The translations under genes were made by a program, and so were the position numbers. Of a stretch of 39,945 nucleotides of DNA, positions 1-8,155 are shown piece after piece; positions within the stretch are counted from its first letter, which is position 1; each line of letters begins with the position of its first letter. The notes under the pieces are model-generated. The model was not told the origin of the DNA. It ran no database searches and was given only the letters and a program-made list of their open reading frames with translations. Source of the DNA: a virus. The stretch is taken from IMG/VR virus record IMGVR_UViG_3300027706_000027, positions 1 to 39,945 of that record, one strand, 5' to 3'.

Positions 1-127
1 AACGGGATAGAGGGCGTTGTAGTTCGCCCCGTATGGTTGACGTTTGCCTGGTCAGTCCAGCCCAGGGCGCTGGCGGCAGCGTGAACCGTACCAACCAATC
101 AATAGTTATCTATTGGTTTGGAACTAT
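1..127 (+). repeat. Left inverted terminal repeat (127 bp)
   Basis: The first 127 bases are the exact reverse complement of the last 127; identity stops at base 128. The repeat contains a small palindrome, CAATAG-TTAT-CTATTG (100-115), with a second overlapping pairing AACCAAT/ATTGGTT (93-99 with 112-118). An ORF opens inside the repeat at 33 and reads inward. A 127-base exact match is also a standard de Bruijn k-mer length, so the outer edge may be an assembly junction rather than a true DNA end. Confidence 0.97.
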
Positions 128-131
128 ACAG

Positions 132-350
132 ATGCGAGCGGGATTAGCGCATATTCGAGACGGCGCCAGTGCTGAAGCTGAAACGGCGTACTTGCTGGCA
201 CTCATTGACGAGCAGGAAGAAGCAAACGCTGCCCAGCGTGCCCTGCTCGCTCGCGTCCTGGCACTGACCGCAGGCGTCACGCATTGGCCGGAAGGCTTCT
301 TGTCGCTCTGGCAGGAGATCAAGCAGCATCTAGACCAGCAGCCTGATTAG
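132..350 (+). CDS. Small hypothetical protein next to the left repeat
   Basis: 72-residue product starting at the ATG just inside the repeat. The same frame is open back to an ATG at 33 within the repeat, which would give 105 residues. The part outside the repeat looks like a real protein: two long amphipathic, Glu/Ala/Leu-rich helices and a Trp-containing tail, with no low-complexity bias. It converges on the end of the late operon, overlapping the stop of the 347-535 gene by a few bases. There is no clear ribosome binding site. I do not recognise the family. If the true sequence continues beyond the window, this could be the 3' part of a longer gene. Confidence 0.42.
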   Translation: MRAGLAHIRDGASAEAETAYLLALIDEQEEANAAQRALLARVLALTAGVTHWPEGFLSLWQEIKQHLDQQPD

Positions 351-535
351 GCGCTATCTTGCTCTATCGGCTGGCCCAGCAACTCCTGCAACATCTTCTG
401 CTCTTGCAGCAAGGTTGCCCGGCGCGCCTGATATTCCGCCTCAGTGATGCGATGGTCGCGGACCTGGAGGTCAAGCAGGTGCAAGTTCTCTTCGCAGTAA
501 TCCAGTTGCGCGGCCAAGGTTTCTGTGTAGGTCAA
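347..535 (-). CDS. Small coiled-coil protein, last gene of the late operon
   Basis: 62 residues, almost entirely predicted helix, with heptad-like spacing of Leu and a charged surface; no membrane segment. The second half (ITEAEYQARRATLLQEQ) resembles the short helical SHOCT-type segments seen at the ends of phage or host proteins, but the match is loose. It overlaps the stop of the upstream membrane gene (532-1101) by 4 bases, so it is probably translationally coupled. Its place at the end of the lysis-like cassette suggests an accessory lysis or end-of-operon function, which is inference only. Confidence 0.6.
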   Translation of the reverse strand: MTYTETLAAQLDYCEENLHLLDLQVRDHRITEAEYQARRATLLQEQKMLQELLGQPIEQDSA

Positions 536-1101
536 TTGCTTTGTCCTGGCGGCTGATACGCCCAGCCAGCGGCAGTCTGTGAACCAACGCGCGGGCCTCC
601 GCTGCTCGTTGGCGTCATGACGCTTGGCGACGCGCCAAACGTGGGCGGTGGCATGGGAGGCGGCGGCGTTGGGATAGCCGTATCGGCTGGCTGGCCTGGG
701 AAGCGTGGCATGGCGGGCAAGGGCGCTTTGCCTTCTGCGGTCGCAAGTAAGTCCGGCGCGACGGTCAGCGCGACTTGCTTCAAGGTTGCTACCAACTGCG
801 GCGTCAAGCCATGCCAGGAGAGGATTTCATTCTCCAGATCGGCTAATGCTTGCGCGCCGACTTTGTTGCCGTGTGCTATCTCCAGATTGCGCAGCGCCTC
901 TATGACGCCAATGAGCAAGGTTACGCCCGCGCTGACGATAGTGGCCGCGACGACCAACTTGTTCCAATTGGTAAGCCACGCCGCGCTAGAGCCGATCAAG
1001 CCGACAATCGCGCTGTAGACCACAAACCAGAGCAAGCGAATGAGGGGGTTGTTTTGCGCGTTCTGAAAGTCAGTCAGGATGCTTGATTTTACTGAAGACA
1101 T
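532..1101 (-). CDS. Two-helix membrane protein, holin-like
   Basis: 189 residues with a strong ribosome binding site (AGGAGG, 7 nt before ATG). Two hydrophobic segments lie near residues 20-42 and 50-70 (WFVVYSAIVGLIGS... and LVVAATIVSAGVTLLIG). They are followed by a helical domain and a Pro-rich C-terminal tail (TPPPPMPPPT). Size, two membrane segments and position directly after the C39 peptidase gene fit a holin, though the long cytosolic tail is larger than in classic holins. There is no sequence motif that proves holin function. It sits 10 bases downstream of the peptidase gene. Confidence 0.72.
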   Translation of the reverse strand: MSSVKSSILTDFQNAQNNPLIRLLWFVVYSAIVGLIGSSAAWLTNWNKLVVAATIVSAGVTLLIGVIEALRNLEIAHGNKVGAQALADLENEILSWHGLTPQLVATLKQVALTVAPDLLATAEGKAPLPAMPRFPGQPADTAIPTPPPPMPPPTFGASPSVMTPTSSGGPRVGSQTAAGWAYQPPGQSN

Positions 1102-1111
1102 CGAGAACCTC

Positions 1112-2830
1112 CTATGCAGTGGGTTGGGATTCTGGCGCGGGTTGCGCTGGCACGGCCTCTAGCGCGGGCGTCGTTGGAGCAAGCGTTTCTGCTGGCGCTT
1201 CAGGAGTAGCGCTCTCCGGCTCTGCGGGCGCTGGCTGGGTCGCTCCGTCCACTGGCGCATGGACCGCCGGAATCTCTTGTGCCGTTGGAAGTGCCTCTGT
1301 GGATGGCTGAGAAGGCGCTGGCGCCGCTTCCTGGTCGGGAACGTCCTCTGCTACGCTCGCATCAGGAGAGGGCGCTGTAGCCTCTGTCGATGCGCTAGAC
1401 GCGGCTTTTTGTGCCAGGGCCTCAACCAGGGCCGGAATCGCGCTCGCTGGCGCGGCGGCCAACATTTCAATGAGGGAAAGTTGCTGCTCTTTGATTTGCA
1501 AGGCGCTTTCATGCGCCGTCTTCTCGTCTGAGAGTGCGGTGATTTGGTCACGCAAGGATGCCAGCACGGCTTGATGCTCTTGCTCGGCATGTTCCAGGCG
1601 CTGCCTGGCAACATCCCGCTCTTGCAAGGCGGCTTGTTTCTCCTCTTCCAATTGCGCCAGGTCTGGCCCGCCGGATGCCTGGCTCTGCCCAGCGCTGGCA
1701 AGCTCTGCCTCTAGCTGCTTCATCTTCGCGTCTAGCGCTTGCAACTGCGTATCCATATCTGCTAGCTGCATTTTGGCCGCTTGTAACTGCTCAGCGGTCG
1801 CGTTCTGGCCGGAGAGCGCTTCCTGCCGATCTTTCTGCGCTTGTGCCAATTGCGCTTGTGTACTGGCAAGCTGCTGCTGCAACGCGGCAACGTCTGCGCT
1901 CGCTTCTGCTTGCGTCGGGAAGAATTGCGCGACCTGCTCTCTGTGAATCAGGTAGGCCGGTCCCGTACTCCCCACCGGGTGGTCTAATTCATGGTTGACA
2001 TCCCAGGCTACGGCGCCGCGTTCAAACAGCGTGACCTTCACGCCGGGCTTGCCTGGCACGTCGGTTTCATCCGTCTGCGGTAAGCCAAGCAGCGTTAGAC
2101 CAGCATAGCTGCCGGGCGCTGGCACGGTCTGGTAGAATTGGAGCATGCCGCCGCGTATCAAGGCGTTGGGCGTGACGGTAGAACGCCAGCCATCCCCATC
2201 AGCCTGAAAGTAGCGGGAAACAACGGGGTCAGAAAGGGAAAGGGTCATCAGGGTGTGTCCTCCATTGACCTGCACCGGGGCAGGTACTGCGGTTTTCTTG
2301 CACACATAGACTTTGCCATAGCAGAGACGCGCTTGCCACCAACTATCCGGCTGATCTTGGAAGAAGCCGCCCCAGGGATTCATCACCCGGATCCAACCAG
2401 GTCCGACGCCGCACGCCGCGCCCTCATGCGTGACTGGATACGTGAGAACGCCGGGGCTTTCGACTTTGGCCGCATTATCCCACGGCCAGGGCATAGTGAT
2501 GAGAACCGGATGCCCGGCGGCAATCTCGTTGTGTACGATTTGCACGAGCTGCGCAGGATCGCCATACTCCGCTGTCATCTGGACGCCCAATGACGCGGCA
2601 TAGGCGATATAGCGCGCCGGGTCCGTTGGACCACGATAGGATACGCCGTATACCGCGTCTTTCAGTTCTGAGCCGGTATGATGCACGCCCGTTTGCTGTG
2701 TAATGCAGGCTGCAAGCGAGCAAGCAACGCAGTCGTCAGTATCATTGACTTCCTTTGCGCCGTTCGCCATGACCTCGTTGATTTGGTTCACCAGTGGAAA
2801 ACCAGCAAGCATATTCGTTATGGTTGCCAT
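1112..2830 (-). CDS. C39-type papain-like cysteine peptidase with coiled coil, candidate endolysin
   Basis: 572 residues. Residues 1-180 form a C39-like papain fold: catalytic Cys34 in DTDDCVACSLAACI, His135 in PVTHEGAACG and Asn151 in VMNPWGG. A beta-rich region (about 190-310) follows, then a long Gln/Glu/Ala coiled coil (about 310-465), and finally a Pro/Ala/Glu-rich low-complexity tail. The start codon overlaps the stop of the upstream gene (TGATG). No amidase, lysozyme or glycosidase is visible anywhere else in the late block, and the gene sits among membrane proteins at the operon end, so a peptidoglycan cross-link peptidase role is the best guess. A virion-associated or processing protease is the alternative. 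The two predicted activities have not been separated by any sequence feature. Confidence 0.78.
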   Translation of the reverse strand: MATITNMLAGFPLVNQINEVMANGAKEVNDTDDCVACSLAACITQQTGVHHTGSELKDAVYGVSYRGPTDPARYIAYAASLGVQMTAEYGDPAQLVQIVHNEIAAGHPVLITMPWPWDNAAKVESPGVLTYPVTHEGAACGVGPGWIRVMNPWGGFFQDQPDSWWQARLCYGKVYVCKKTAVPAPVQVNGGHTLMTLSLSDPVVSRYFQADGDGWRSTVTPNALIRGGMLQFYQTVPAPGSYAGLTLLGLPQTDETDVPGKPGVKVTLFERGAVAWDVNHELDHPVGSTGPAYLIHREQVAQFFPTQAEASADVAALQQQLASTQAQLAQAQKDRQEALSGQNATAEQLQAAKMQLADMDTQLQALDAKMKQLEAELASAGQSQASGGPDLAQLEEEKQAALQERDVARQRLEHAEQEHQAVLASLRDQITALSDEKTAHESALQIKEQQLSLIEMLAAAPASAIPALVEALAQKAASSASTEATAPSPDASVAEDVPDQEAAPAPSQPSTEALPTAQEIPAVHAPVDGATQPAPAEPESATPEAPAETLAPTTPALEAVPAQPAPESQPTA

Positions 2831-3183
2831 CAAACATACTTCCTTTGCGGTTGAAAATTGCCGTCTAAGCGGGCTTGCACTAACGATTCCGGCACGTTGT
2901 ACGCTTTCGCCAACTCTCGCACGAGCCAGTTGTTGCGACTCTCGACCAACTCTAGCCGCTCTTCCATGTATTGCAGACGCCGCCGCAACTGGTTGATTTC
3001 CTGATCTTTGCGACTCGCCTCCGTTTCGTAGTTTTGGATGATGCGCAGCGCCTTATCAAACATGTCATTCCCTGACTGCCTGTTGGCCGTTCGCCAGAAT
3101 TTGAGATACGCGAAGATACCCGCCAGCACTAAGGTGAGAATCGTTGCCAGGGATGCGAACGTTGACAGTGTTGCGGCGTCCAT
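2830..3183 (-). CDS. Membrane-anchored coiled-coil protein
   Basis: 117 residues from the ATG with a purine-rich site (AGGGGG) upstream; the frame is open farther upstream but that part is Arg-rich and unconvincing. One N-terminal membrane helix (residues 5-28, FASLATILTLVLAGIFAYL) is followed by a helical coiled coil (about 40-90) and a basic tail. The topology resembles Rz-like spanin i-subunits and XhlA/hemolysin-type phage lysis accessories. It lies between the four-helix protein and the C39 peptidase and shares the TGATG junction with the latter, supporting a role in lysis. Confidence 0.7.
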   Translation of the reverse strand: MDAATLSTFASLATILTLVLAGIFAYLKFWRTANRQSGNDMFDKALRIIQNYETEASRKDQEINQLRRRLQYMEERLELVESRNNWLVRELAKAYNVPESLVQARLDGNFQPQRKYV

Positions 3184-3184
3184 G

Positions 3185-3646
3185 CTACCCCCTGCTTTTG
3201 TCCGTCGTGCGCTTGAAGGCCGCCAGCGCACGATATTCCATCTCAGGCGTTAAATCCGGCCATTTCAACTCTTTCCATTCGACCCAGACCATTGCCAGAT
3301 AGATCACCGCACCTAGCGCCGCGCTATGCAAGAAGACGGTTTCTAGCACTACCACCATCGTCCAGGGCGCCACTGAGCAGAGGGAGAGTGTCAAGCTGAG
3401 TATCCGTGCCCAGCGGATGAGGTGTGCCCCAAGAAAGCGTTGCGCAAAGGGCGACCAAATCAGACGTGTTGCCAGGCACAGTAGGCTAGAGACGACAAAT
3501 CCCCATCCAATCAGGGCAAACATCCAGCCAGGGATAAAGGGCAGCGCGCGCTGAATGACGAGAATGTTGGCGCCATTATTGAGGATGCTCGCACCAATCA
3601 AGACGTTAATGAGAAACAGGAAAAACAGATAGGTTGATGTTTTCAT
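3185..3646 (-). CDS. Multi-helix membrane protein of the lysis region
   Basis: 153 residues from the ATG at 3646; a TTG four codons earlier is possible. About four hydrophobic segments are visible (N-terminal YLFFLFLINVLIGASIL, then WMFALIGWGFVVSSLLCL, ILSLTLSLCSVAPW and AALGAVIYLAMVW), with a charged C-terminal tail. It follows the 3655-4014 gene closely and ends 1 base before the next start. It may be a second holin or antiholin, or an inner membrane factor; no family is recognised. Confidence 0.7.
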   Translation of the reverse strand: MKTSTYLFFLFLINVLIGASILNNGANILVIQRALPFIPGWMFALIGWGFVVSSLLCLATRLIWSPFAQRFLGAHLIRWARILSLTLSLCSVAPWTMVVVLETVFLHSAALGAVIYLAMVWVEWKELKWPDLTPEMEYRALAAFKRTTDKSRG

Positions 3647-3654
3647 ACGTGGCC

Positions 3655-4014
3655 TCAACTCGCTAGCGTTACATCTGGCGTGACGGTGAGGGTCCCACTA
3701 TCTACCGTCGTCACATTGCCGTTGGAGTCCTTCATCTGCACATCAAATACGAGGTCGACTTGATGGGCAGGCAAGCCACTGGTCTCAGCCGGTTGAATGG
3801 AAAAGTGGGCAATGCCTGGTGTCTGGGAATCCCCCTGCTGGTCAATCGTAAAGTCTGCGGTGACTTTGTGGATAATGGCCGCTGCATCTGCGTCCGCATA
3901 ACTCCGCTTGGCCGTAAACCAGAGTGACGCGCCAGAGAGTCCCTGGCTCCCCAGGCCCGTAATCGTCACCTGTACGGTTTTATTGTCCCCGCGCGTCATT
4001 TGTAATGTACTCAC
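3655..4014 (-). CDS. Small baseplate/fibre beta-domain protein
   Basis: 119 residues. The beginning (LQMTRGDNKTVQVTITGL), then SLWFTAKRSY and a C-terminal DSGTLTVTPDVT, resembles the small Ig-like or BppU N-terminal-like domains common in siphovirus baseplates ('TRGDT...F.V...L.GA.VWFTAK'). No catalytic residues are seen. Its ATG overlaps the stop of the giant fibre gene (ATGA), so the two are likely made together and may assemble together. The family assignment is from pattern memory. Confidence 0.66.
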   Translation of the reverse strand: MSTLQMTRGDNKTVQVTITGLGSQGLSGASLWFTAKRSYADADAAAIIHKVTADFTIDQQGDSQTPGIAHFSIQPAETSGLPAHQVDLVFDVQMKDSNGNVTTVDSGTLTVTPDVTLAS

Positions 4015-7000
4015 ACAATGACCTCCGTTCCGGTGGGTACGTTAGGGAGAAAAATCGTTGTCGCTCCTGGCGTCGCCACAAAGGTGGTTCTCCCTGGCGC
4101 ACCATGCAAGGACACGCCAGAAAGGGAGGCTGTCGCTGCGACCGTTCGCACCGGAGAGGTCGCTAGAGCAGCGCTCGGCGGGATGCTGCGCACCTGCGTC
4201 AGTGTCAAGGCGGCAGTGACGGATGCGATCAGACGCGCGATGTCCGCCTCTGAGAGCGCCGTATCGGCTGGGATGGCCCGGATGGTTCCGCCAGAGAGCG
4301 CAGCAGTAATGGTTGAGAGCGTTCGGATGATGCTTGCCTGAGAGAGCGCGGCGCTGACTGCGAGTGGGCGAATGGGCGAGGTTTGGAGGGCTGAAGCGGA
4401 TGGCAGCGTGCGGGTTGGCGTCATCAGCAATGCGGCGCTGATACTTGCCAGAACACGCTGCAATCCAAGCGAGGCCAGTGCCGTGCTGACGCTGGAAATC
4501 GTCCGGGTGGGCGACGTGGTAAACGCGGCTGCAACGGGCGTCAGGGTGCGAACCGGAGACGTTTGGAGCGCTGCTGCAACAGGTGTCAGGGTGCGAATTG
4601 ACGTGACCAGCAAGGCGGCTGAATTCGGCGTCAGTGTTCGCAGGGGGGACGTTTGAAGTGCGACGCTCACAGGGACCGTGCGGGTTGCAGTGAAGGTGAG
4701 CGCCGCTGTCACACTGCTGATGGTCCGGGTAATGGGCGTCCCGACGGCCAGCGCTGCATTATTCTTCTGGCCGGTGCCAGCGCCGGATGCCACCACGTCG
4801 AATTGCAGGTGGAGGTAGGCAATTTGATGGGTCGTATCAACGTAGATGTTATAGTCAGTGCCTGAGTTAAGCGCCATCCCTCCCCAACTCACCTTGAGTT
4901 CTGAGCCGTCTGTTTGCGTCAAACCACTGAGGCCGGTTATCTTGAAACGTGGCTTATAGCGCACGTTGGGCTGAACGACGGCGCTCAAATCCAGGGTGGT
5001 GTTGATGGCATTATTGGTCGCTGAGAGAACATAGCAGCCTTCATCCAGGTTGAACGGGAAGGCGGGATGGTTGGGGTAGTTGAACGTGGTAAGCGTACCA
5101 GTGACCACCTGTGGCGCGCCGGGCTGCAAGTAGTCAGCCGCAATCGCCAGCATATCCGCCGTAGAGAGGTTGCAGCGCAGCGCTTCCATCAGATAGAAGT
5201 CCCAACTCGTGCCGTTGGCAATCGTGCCAATGGCCGCGCCCCACTTCAGCTTGATACGGCTGGTATTGGAGAGGCTGGCGAAACTGGCGCCTGAGAGGCC
5301 GTTATCGGCCCACTTGGTGAACTTCGTCACGACCAGACCCAGCCGCTGGTCAGTACGTCCGGCCATCCCAGCAAGCGGAATCAGGCCAAACAGGTCCGGC
5401 TCACCAGGGGTATTGCTGCTGCTGCCATCAGGCACAGGGCCGGTGATCGCTAGCGTGCTGACCGTGCCGTAGAAGGCGTGCGTCGCGTCGTTTTTCCAGG
5501 GACCCTGATTGCTGCCAGAGCCGCTGTTGCTCAGCATGCCAGCGGGGGAACAAATCTCTAGATTGTCGGTGCTGCCTGCCGTTACCGTGCTAATCCCGCT
5601 CCCACTGTTATTCGCCAGATTGATTTTCCAGAAGATAAAACCCGGATCACCGGGGTAGATACAGGCAGTGATGGTCCAGGTGATAGTATTGGCATCGGTC
5701 CCTGAGACGCTGATATACCGCCTCAGCCCAGTTTGCACCGGGGCCTGCTCGTTGACAGTAAAGTTGGTGATGTCCTCGGTGCCGATAAAACCGTGCGAGG
5801 CATTGCACAGGACGTGCAAGTGGCCGTCGGGGACACTGGTTGCCATCGTGATCTGCGAACCACTGTTGACGCTGTTCATGCTGCTGTTGACAATGGCGCC
5901 AGCAGTCTTCTCATACAAGCTGCTGAACGGCATGCCACCATAGGTGCTGTTCTCGCCCAGCGCCCAGCCATCTCCTGACGCATTGGCGCTGGTCAGTTGC
6001 TTCTCGGTATCAGACCCGCTGCTTGGTGAAGTCCAGGAGACGGTTTTGCTGCCATCCGCTTGCATGGTGGCTGGCCCGGTACCCACGCCAAACTGCGTCG
6101 CCCCGCTGGTCTTTGCGACCGTTGTTCCCAGGCTGGCGGTGATGATGGCAATGGTGCGCGTCGGGGAGGTCTGAAGGGCTGCATCCATGCCGCTGATGGT
6201 GCGAGAAAGCGTCATGAGCAACGCGCCGCTGATGCTTCCCAGCGTGCGCGTCAGCCCAGCGACTGAGAGGGCAAGAGTCACGCTGCTGATGGTGCGTGTC
6301 ACGCCGCTCGTTGACAAGGCGGCTGTGGCTGGTGCGATGGTGCGCGTCGGGGAGGTTTGCAACGCGGCAGAAACGCTGCTGACCGTTCGCAGGATGCCAG
6401 CAAGTGAAAGCGCCGCCGTGACGGTGTTCACCGTGCGGGTGATGCCTGCCTGTGAGAGCGCCGCTGTGCCAGGAACAAGCCGCGTTGTCACCTGGAGCGC
6501 AGCCGAGGCCGTGACGGTGCGCGTCACGCCGCTGGTAGAGAGCGCCACGTCGATGCTGGTCATCGTTCGGATCCCTTGCCCGGTGATGGCCGCATCGATA
6601 CCACTGATGGTGCGTGTGTTCCCACTCGTAGCAAGCGCTGAGTCTGCGGTGATGGTCCGCGTGGGGGACGTTTGAAGTGCCAATGTCACCGAGGTGATCG
6701 TGCGCGTCGTGGTCGTTTGGAGCGCTGAATCTATACTGCTGATGGTCCTGGTGAGCGTGGTCTGAAGCGCTGCCGTACTGGGCGTGATCGTCCGGGTGAC
6801 ACCGCTCGTTGATAGGGCGGTGTCTACGCTGGAAATCGTCCGGGTGGGAGAGGTCTGCAAGGCTGCTGTCGCGCTGCTGATGGTCCGCGTCGGAGACGTT
6901 TGTAACGCAGCGGTGACGGTGCCAATGGTCCGGCTTGCCGCTTGCAGGTCATCCAGGCTGTAGAACGTGTAACTCGCCTTGTGGGAGAGCGAGCTATCGG

Positions 7001-7571
7001 CAAAGCCATACACGCCAGAGCGGCCAGCCGGTATCGCCGTGCCGGTATCCGTCCAGCTAATAGTCCAGGTTCCCGGCTCCGATCCAGATGTATCCCAAAT
7101 GCGTGCAGAGAGGACTGGCTGATTAGAACCATTCAGGACAATGTTGAAGCGGATGCGGTAGACGTGGCCGGTGGTAATGGTGAAGTTGGCCGTCGCTTGC
7201 GTGACATTACTGCTGGACTTGCGCGACATGATGACGATATGTCCAGCTCCATCGTAGCGCGCCAGATACCAGTCCGTTCCTGCCCCACTGGTGCCATGCC
7301 AGCACGCCAGCGCGCCAAAGGTGTCAGCCGTGTTATCAATCGAGCATTCAACGACAATCTCTTGCGTCTGATGCGTATTGCCATCATCCAGATGGCAGTA
7401 GCGACTGGCGCTGTCACTAATCTGGCCTTTGTTAGAAACAATCTTGACGCCAGCGAGGCCCGTGCCATCGTTGGCCCAGGCGTAGTTGGTGACGCCCGCT
7501 CCATTGGTGGACGTGCCCCAGCCAGTCGACGTATTGGCGCGTGTGAAATTGTCTTCTGCAATGATTGCCAC
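4011..7571 (-). CDS. Large repeat-rich tail fibre (1186 aa)
   Basis: Domain order. Residues 1-210 are a LamG/concanavalin-like jelly roll (starts EDNFTRAN, ends YGFADSS...YTFYSLDDL). About 215-495 is a first array of some 18 tandem repeats of 13-16 residues with consensus [ST]xxAALxTSxxRTI. About 495-945 is a single non-repetitive, Gly/Ser/Thr-rich globular domain. About 945-1150 is a second array of some 14 repeats of the same motif. A short C-terminal cap ends TFVATPGATTIFLPNV. The repeats have an alternating hydrophobic pattern suggestive of a beta-structured rod. It is the last large structural gene before the lysis region, fitting a receptor-binding fibre. The repeat nucleotide copies have diverged, so they are coding repeats and not a DNA array. 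Confidence 0.85.
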   Translation of the reverse strand: MAIIAEDNFTRANTSTGWGTSTNGAGVTNYAWANDGTGLAGVKIVSNKGQISDSASRYCHLDDGNTHQTQEIVVECSIDNTADTFGALACWHGTSGAGTDWYLARYDGAGHIVIMSRKSSSNVTQATANFTITTGHVYRIRFNIVLNGSNQPVLSARIWDTSGSEPGTWTISWTDTGTAIPAGRSGVYGFADSSLSHKASYTFYSLDDLQAASRTIGTVTAALQTSPTRTISSATAALQTSPTRTISSVDTALSTSGVTRTITPSTAALQTTLTRTISSIDSALQTTTTRTITSVTLALQTSPTRTITADSALATSGNTRTISGIDAAITGQGIRTMTSIDVALSTSGVTRTVTASAALQVTTRLVPGTAALSQAGITRTVNTVTAALSLAGILRTVSSVSAALQTSPTRTIAPATAALSTSGVTRTISSVTLALSVAGLTRTLGSISGALLMTLSRTISGMDAALQTSPTRTIAIITASLGTTVAKTSGATQFGVGTGPATMQADGSKTVSWTSPSSGSDTEKQLTSANASGDGWALGENSTYGGMPFSSLYEKTAGAIVNSSMNSVNSGSQITMATSVPDGHLHVLCNASHGFIGTEDITNFTVNEQAPVQTGLRRYISVSGTDANTITWTITACIYPGDPGFIFWKINLANNSGSGISTVTAGSTDNLEICSPAGMLSNSGSGSNQGPWKNDATHAFYGTVSTLAITGPVPDGSSSNTPGEPDLFGLIPLAGMAGRTDQRLGLVVTKFTKWADNGLSGASFASLSNTSRIKLKWGAAIGTIANGTSWDFYLMEALRCNLSTADMLAIAADYLQPGAPQVVTGTLTTFNYPNHPAFPFNLDEGCYVLSATNNAINTTLDLSAVVQPNVRYKPRFKITGLSGLTQTDGSELKVSWGGMALNSGTDYNIYVDTTHQIAYLHLQFDVVASGAGTGQKNNAALAVGTPITRTISSVTAALTFTATRTVPVSVALQTSPLRTLTPNSAALLVTSIRTLTPVAAALQTSPVRTLTPVAAAFTTSPTRTISSVSTALASLGLQRVLASISAALLMTPTRTLPSASALQTSPIRPLAVSAALSQASIIRTLSTITAALSGGTIRAIPADTALSEADIARLIASVTAALTLTQVRSIPPSAALATSPVRTVAATASLSGVSLHGAPGRTTFVATPGATTIFLPNVPTGTEVIV
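4100..4745 (-). repeat. Second coding repeat array in the tail fibre
   Basis: About 14 tandem units of 39-48 bp, in frame, encoding variants of SVTAALxTSPxRTL. Units are strongly diverged at both DNA and protein level; the core Ala-Leu and Arg-Thr-hydrophobic pairs are kept. The boundaries are approximate. Confidence 0.85.
6095..6930 (-). repeat. First coding repeat array in the tail fibre
   Basis: About 18 in-frame tandem units of 39-48 bp. Some share near-identical stretches, for example several copies encode AALQTSPTRTI and others ALSTSGVTRTI, giving two alternating sub-types. The boundaries are approximate. Confidence 0.88.
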
Positions 7572-7580
7572 AGGACGCCT

Positions 7581-8018
7581 TTAGACCTGATCGAAATTGC
7601 TGCTCATGAGAACGCCGCCGTCGGCATGGAAGAAGGTATAGGAAGCGGTCTCTCCCTGCACCCAGCCAAGAATGGTAACGCTTGGACGGTGCGTTTGCTG
7701 GCCTGTATTGGGATCAAGTTCAATGAGCCGACGCCGCTGAAAGACCGCCCGTTGTCCGGCCATCGCATCTACAAAGAGCGCGTGATTGGACACGCCAGCA
7801 ACTTGGGGGATGAGTTCTACTGCTCGTACCTGATGCCAGTTGACCTGCTCCCAGGTGTGGACATAGCCGCCTGCTACCTCATCCATCAGCGTGCCATCGA
7901 GGAAATGCACCCGCCAGCGCCAGATGTCTGGCGGGACCGGCGGCGCCTCCGCCAGAGGCGGCTCTGTTTCCAGTGCTGCTGAAGCCGAAACCTCAGCAAC
8001 AATCGTTTCATCACTCAT
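7581..8018 (-). CDS. Hypothetical tail-region protein
   Basis: 145 residues. The N-terminal 30 residues are acidic and Ala/Pro-rich, followed by a compact aromatic-rich domain (PDIWRWRVHFLDGTLMDE, then YVHTWEQVNWHQVRAVEL and SYTFFHADGG). A purine-rich site (AAGAGAAG) precedes the ATG. It lies 9 bases upstream of the giant fibre gene in the same operon, so it may be a fibre assembly or attachment factor, but I do not recognise its family. Confidence 0.72.
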   Translation of the reverse strand: MSDETIVAEVSASAALETEPPLAEAPPVPPDIWRWRVHFLDGTLMDEVAGGYVHTWEQVNWHQVRAVELIPQVAGVSNHALFVDAMAGQRAVFQRRRLIELDPNTGQQTHRPSVTILGWVQGETASYTFFHADGGVLMSSNFDQV

Positions 8019-8155
8019 GTTGTTCTTCTCTTGCTTGATGGTGGGATGCTGAGAGCGCCGCTGCTGCTAAGCCTTCATCGGTGTCGGGGAAGTATTTCCT
8101 GGCGTTTGCAGTTTGCCCGACGGCACGTACAGGCATCGTATCAAGCAACAAATCG

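Noticed and set aside
1-127. Protein-primed replication (phi29/tectivirus-like) indicated by inverted ends
   Set aside because: No family B polymerase or terminal protein gene is present, and a terminase is.
4018-6675. Rightward ORFs opposite the fibre repeats and regular spacing like a direct-repeat array
   Set aside because: They are shadows of the GC-rich repeat code on the other strand. The spacing follows codons, the units are diverged and there are no unique spacers, so it is not a CRISPR.
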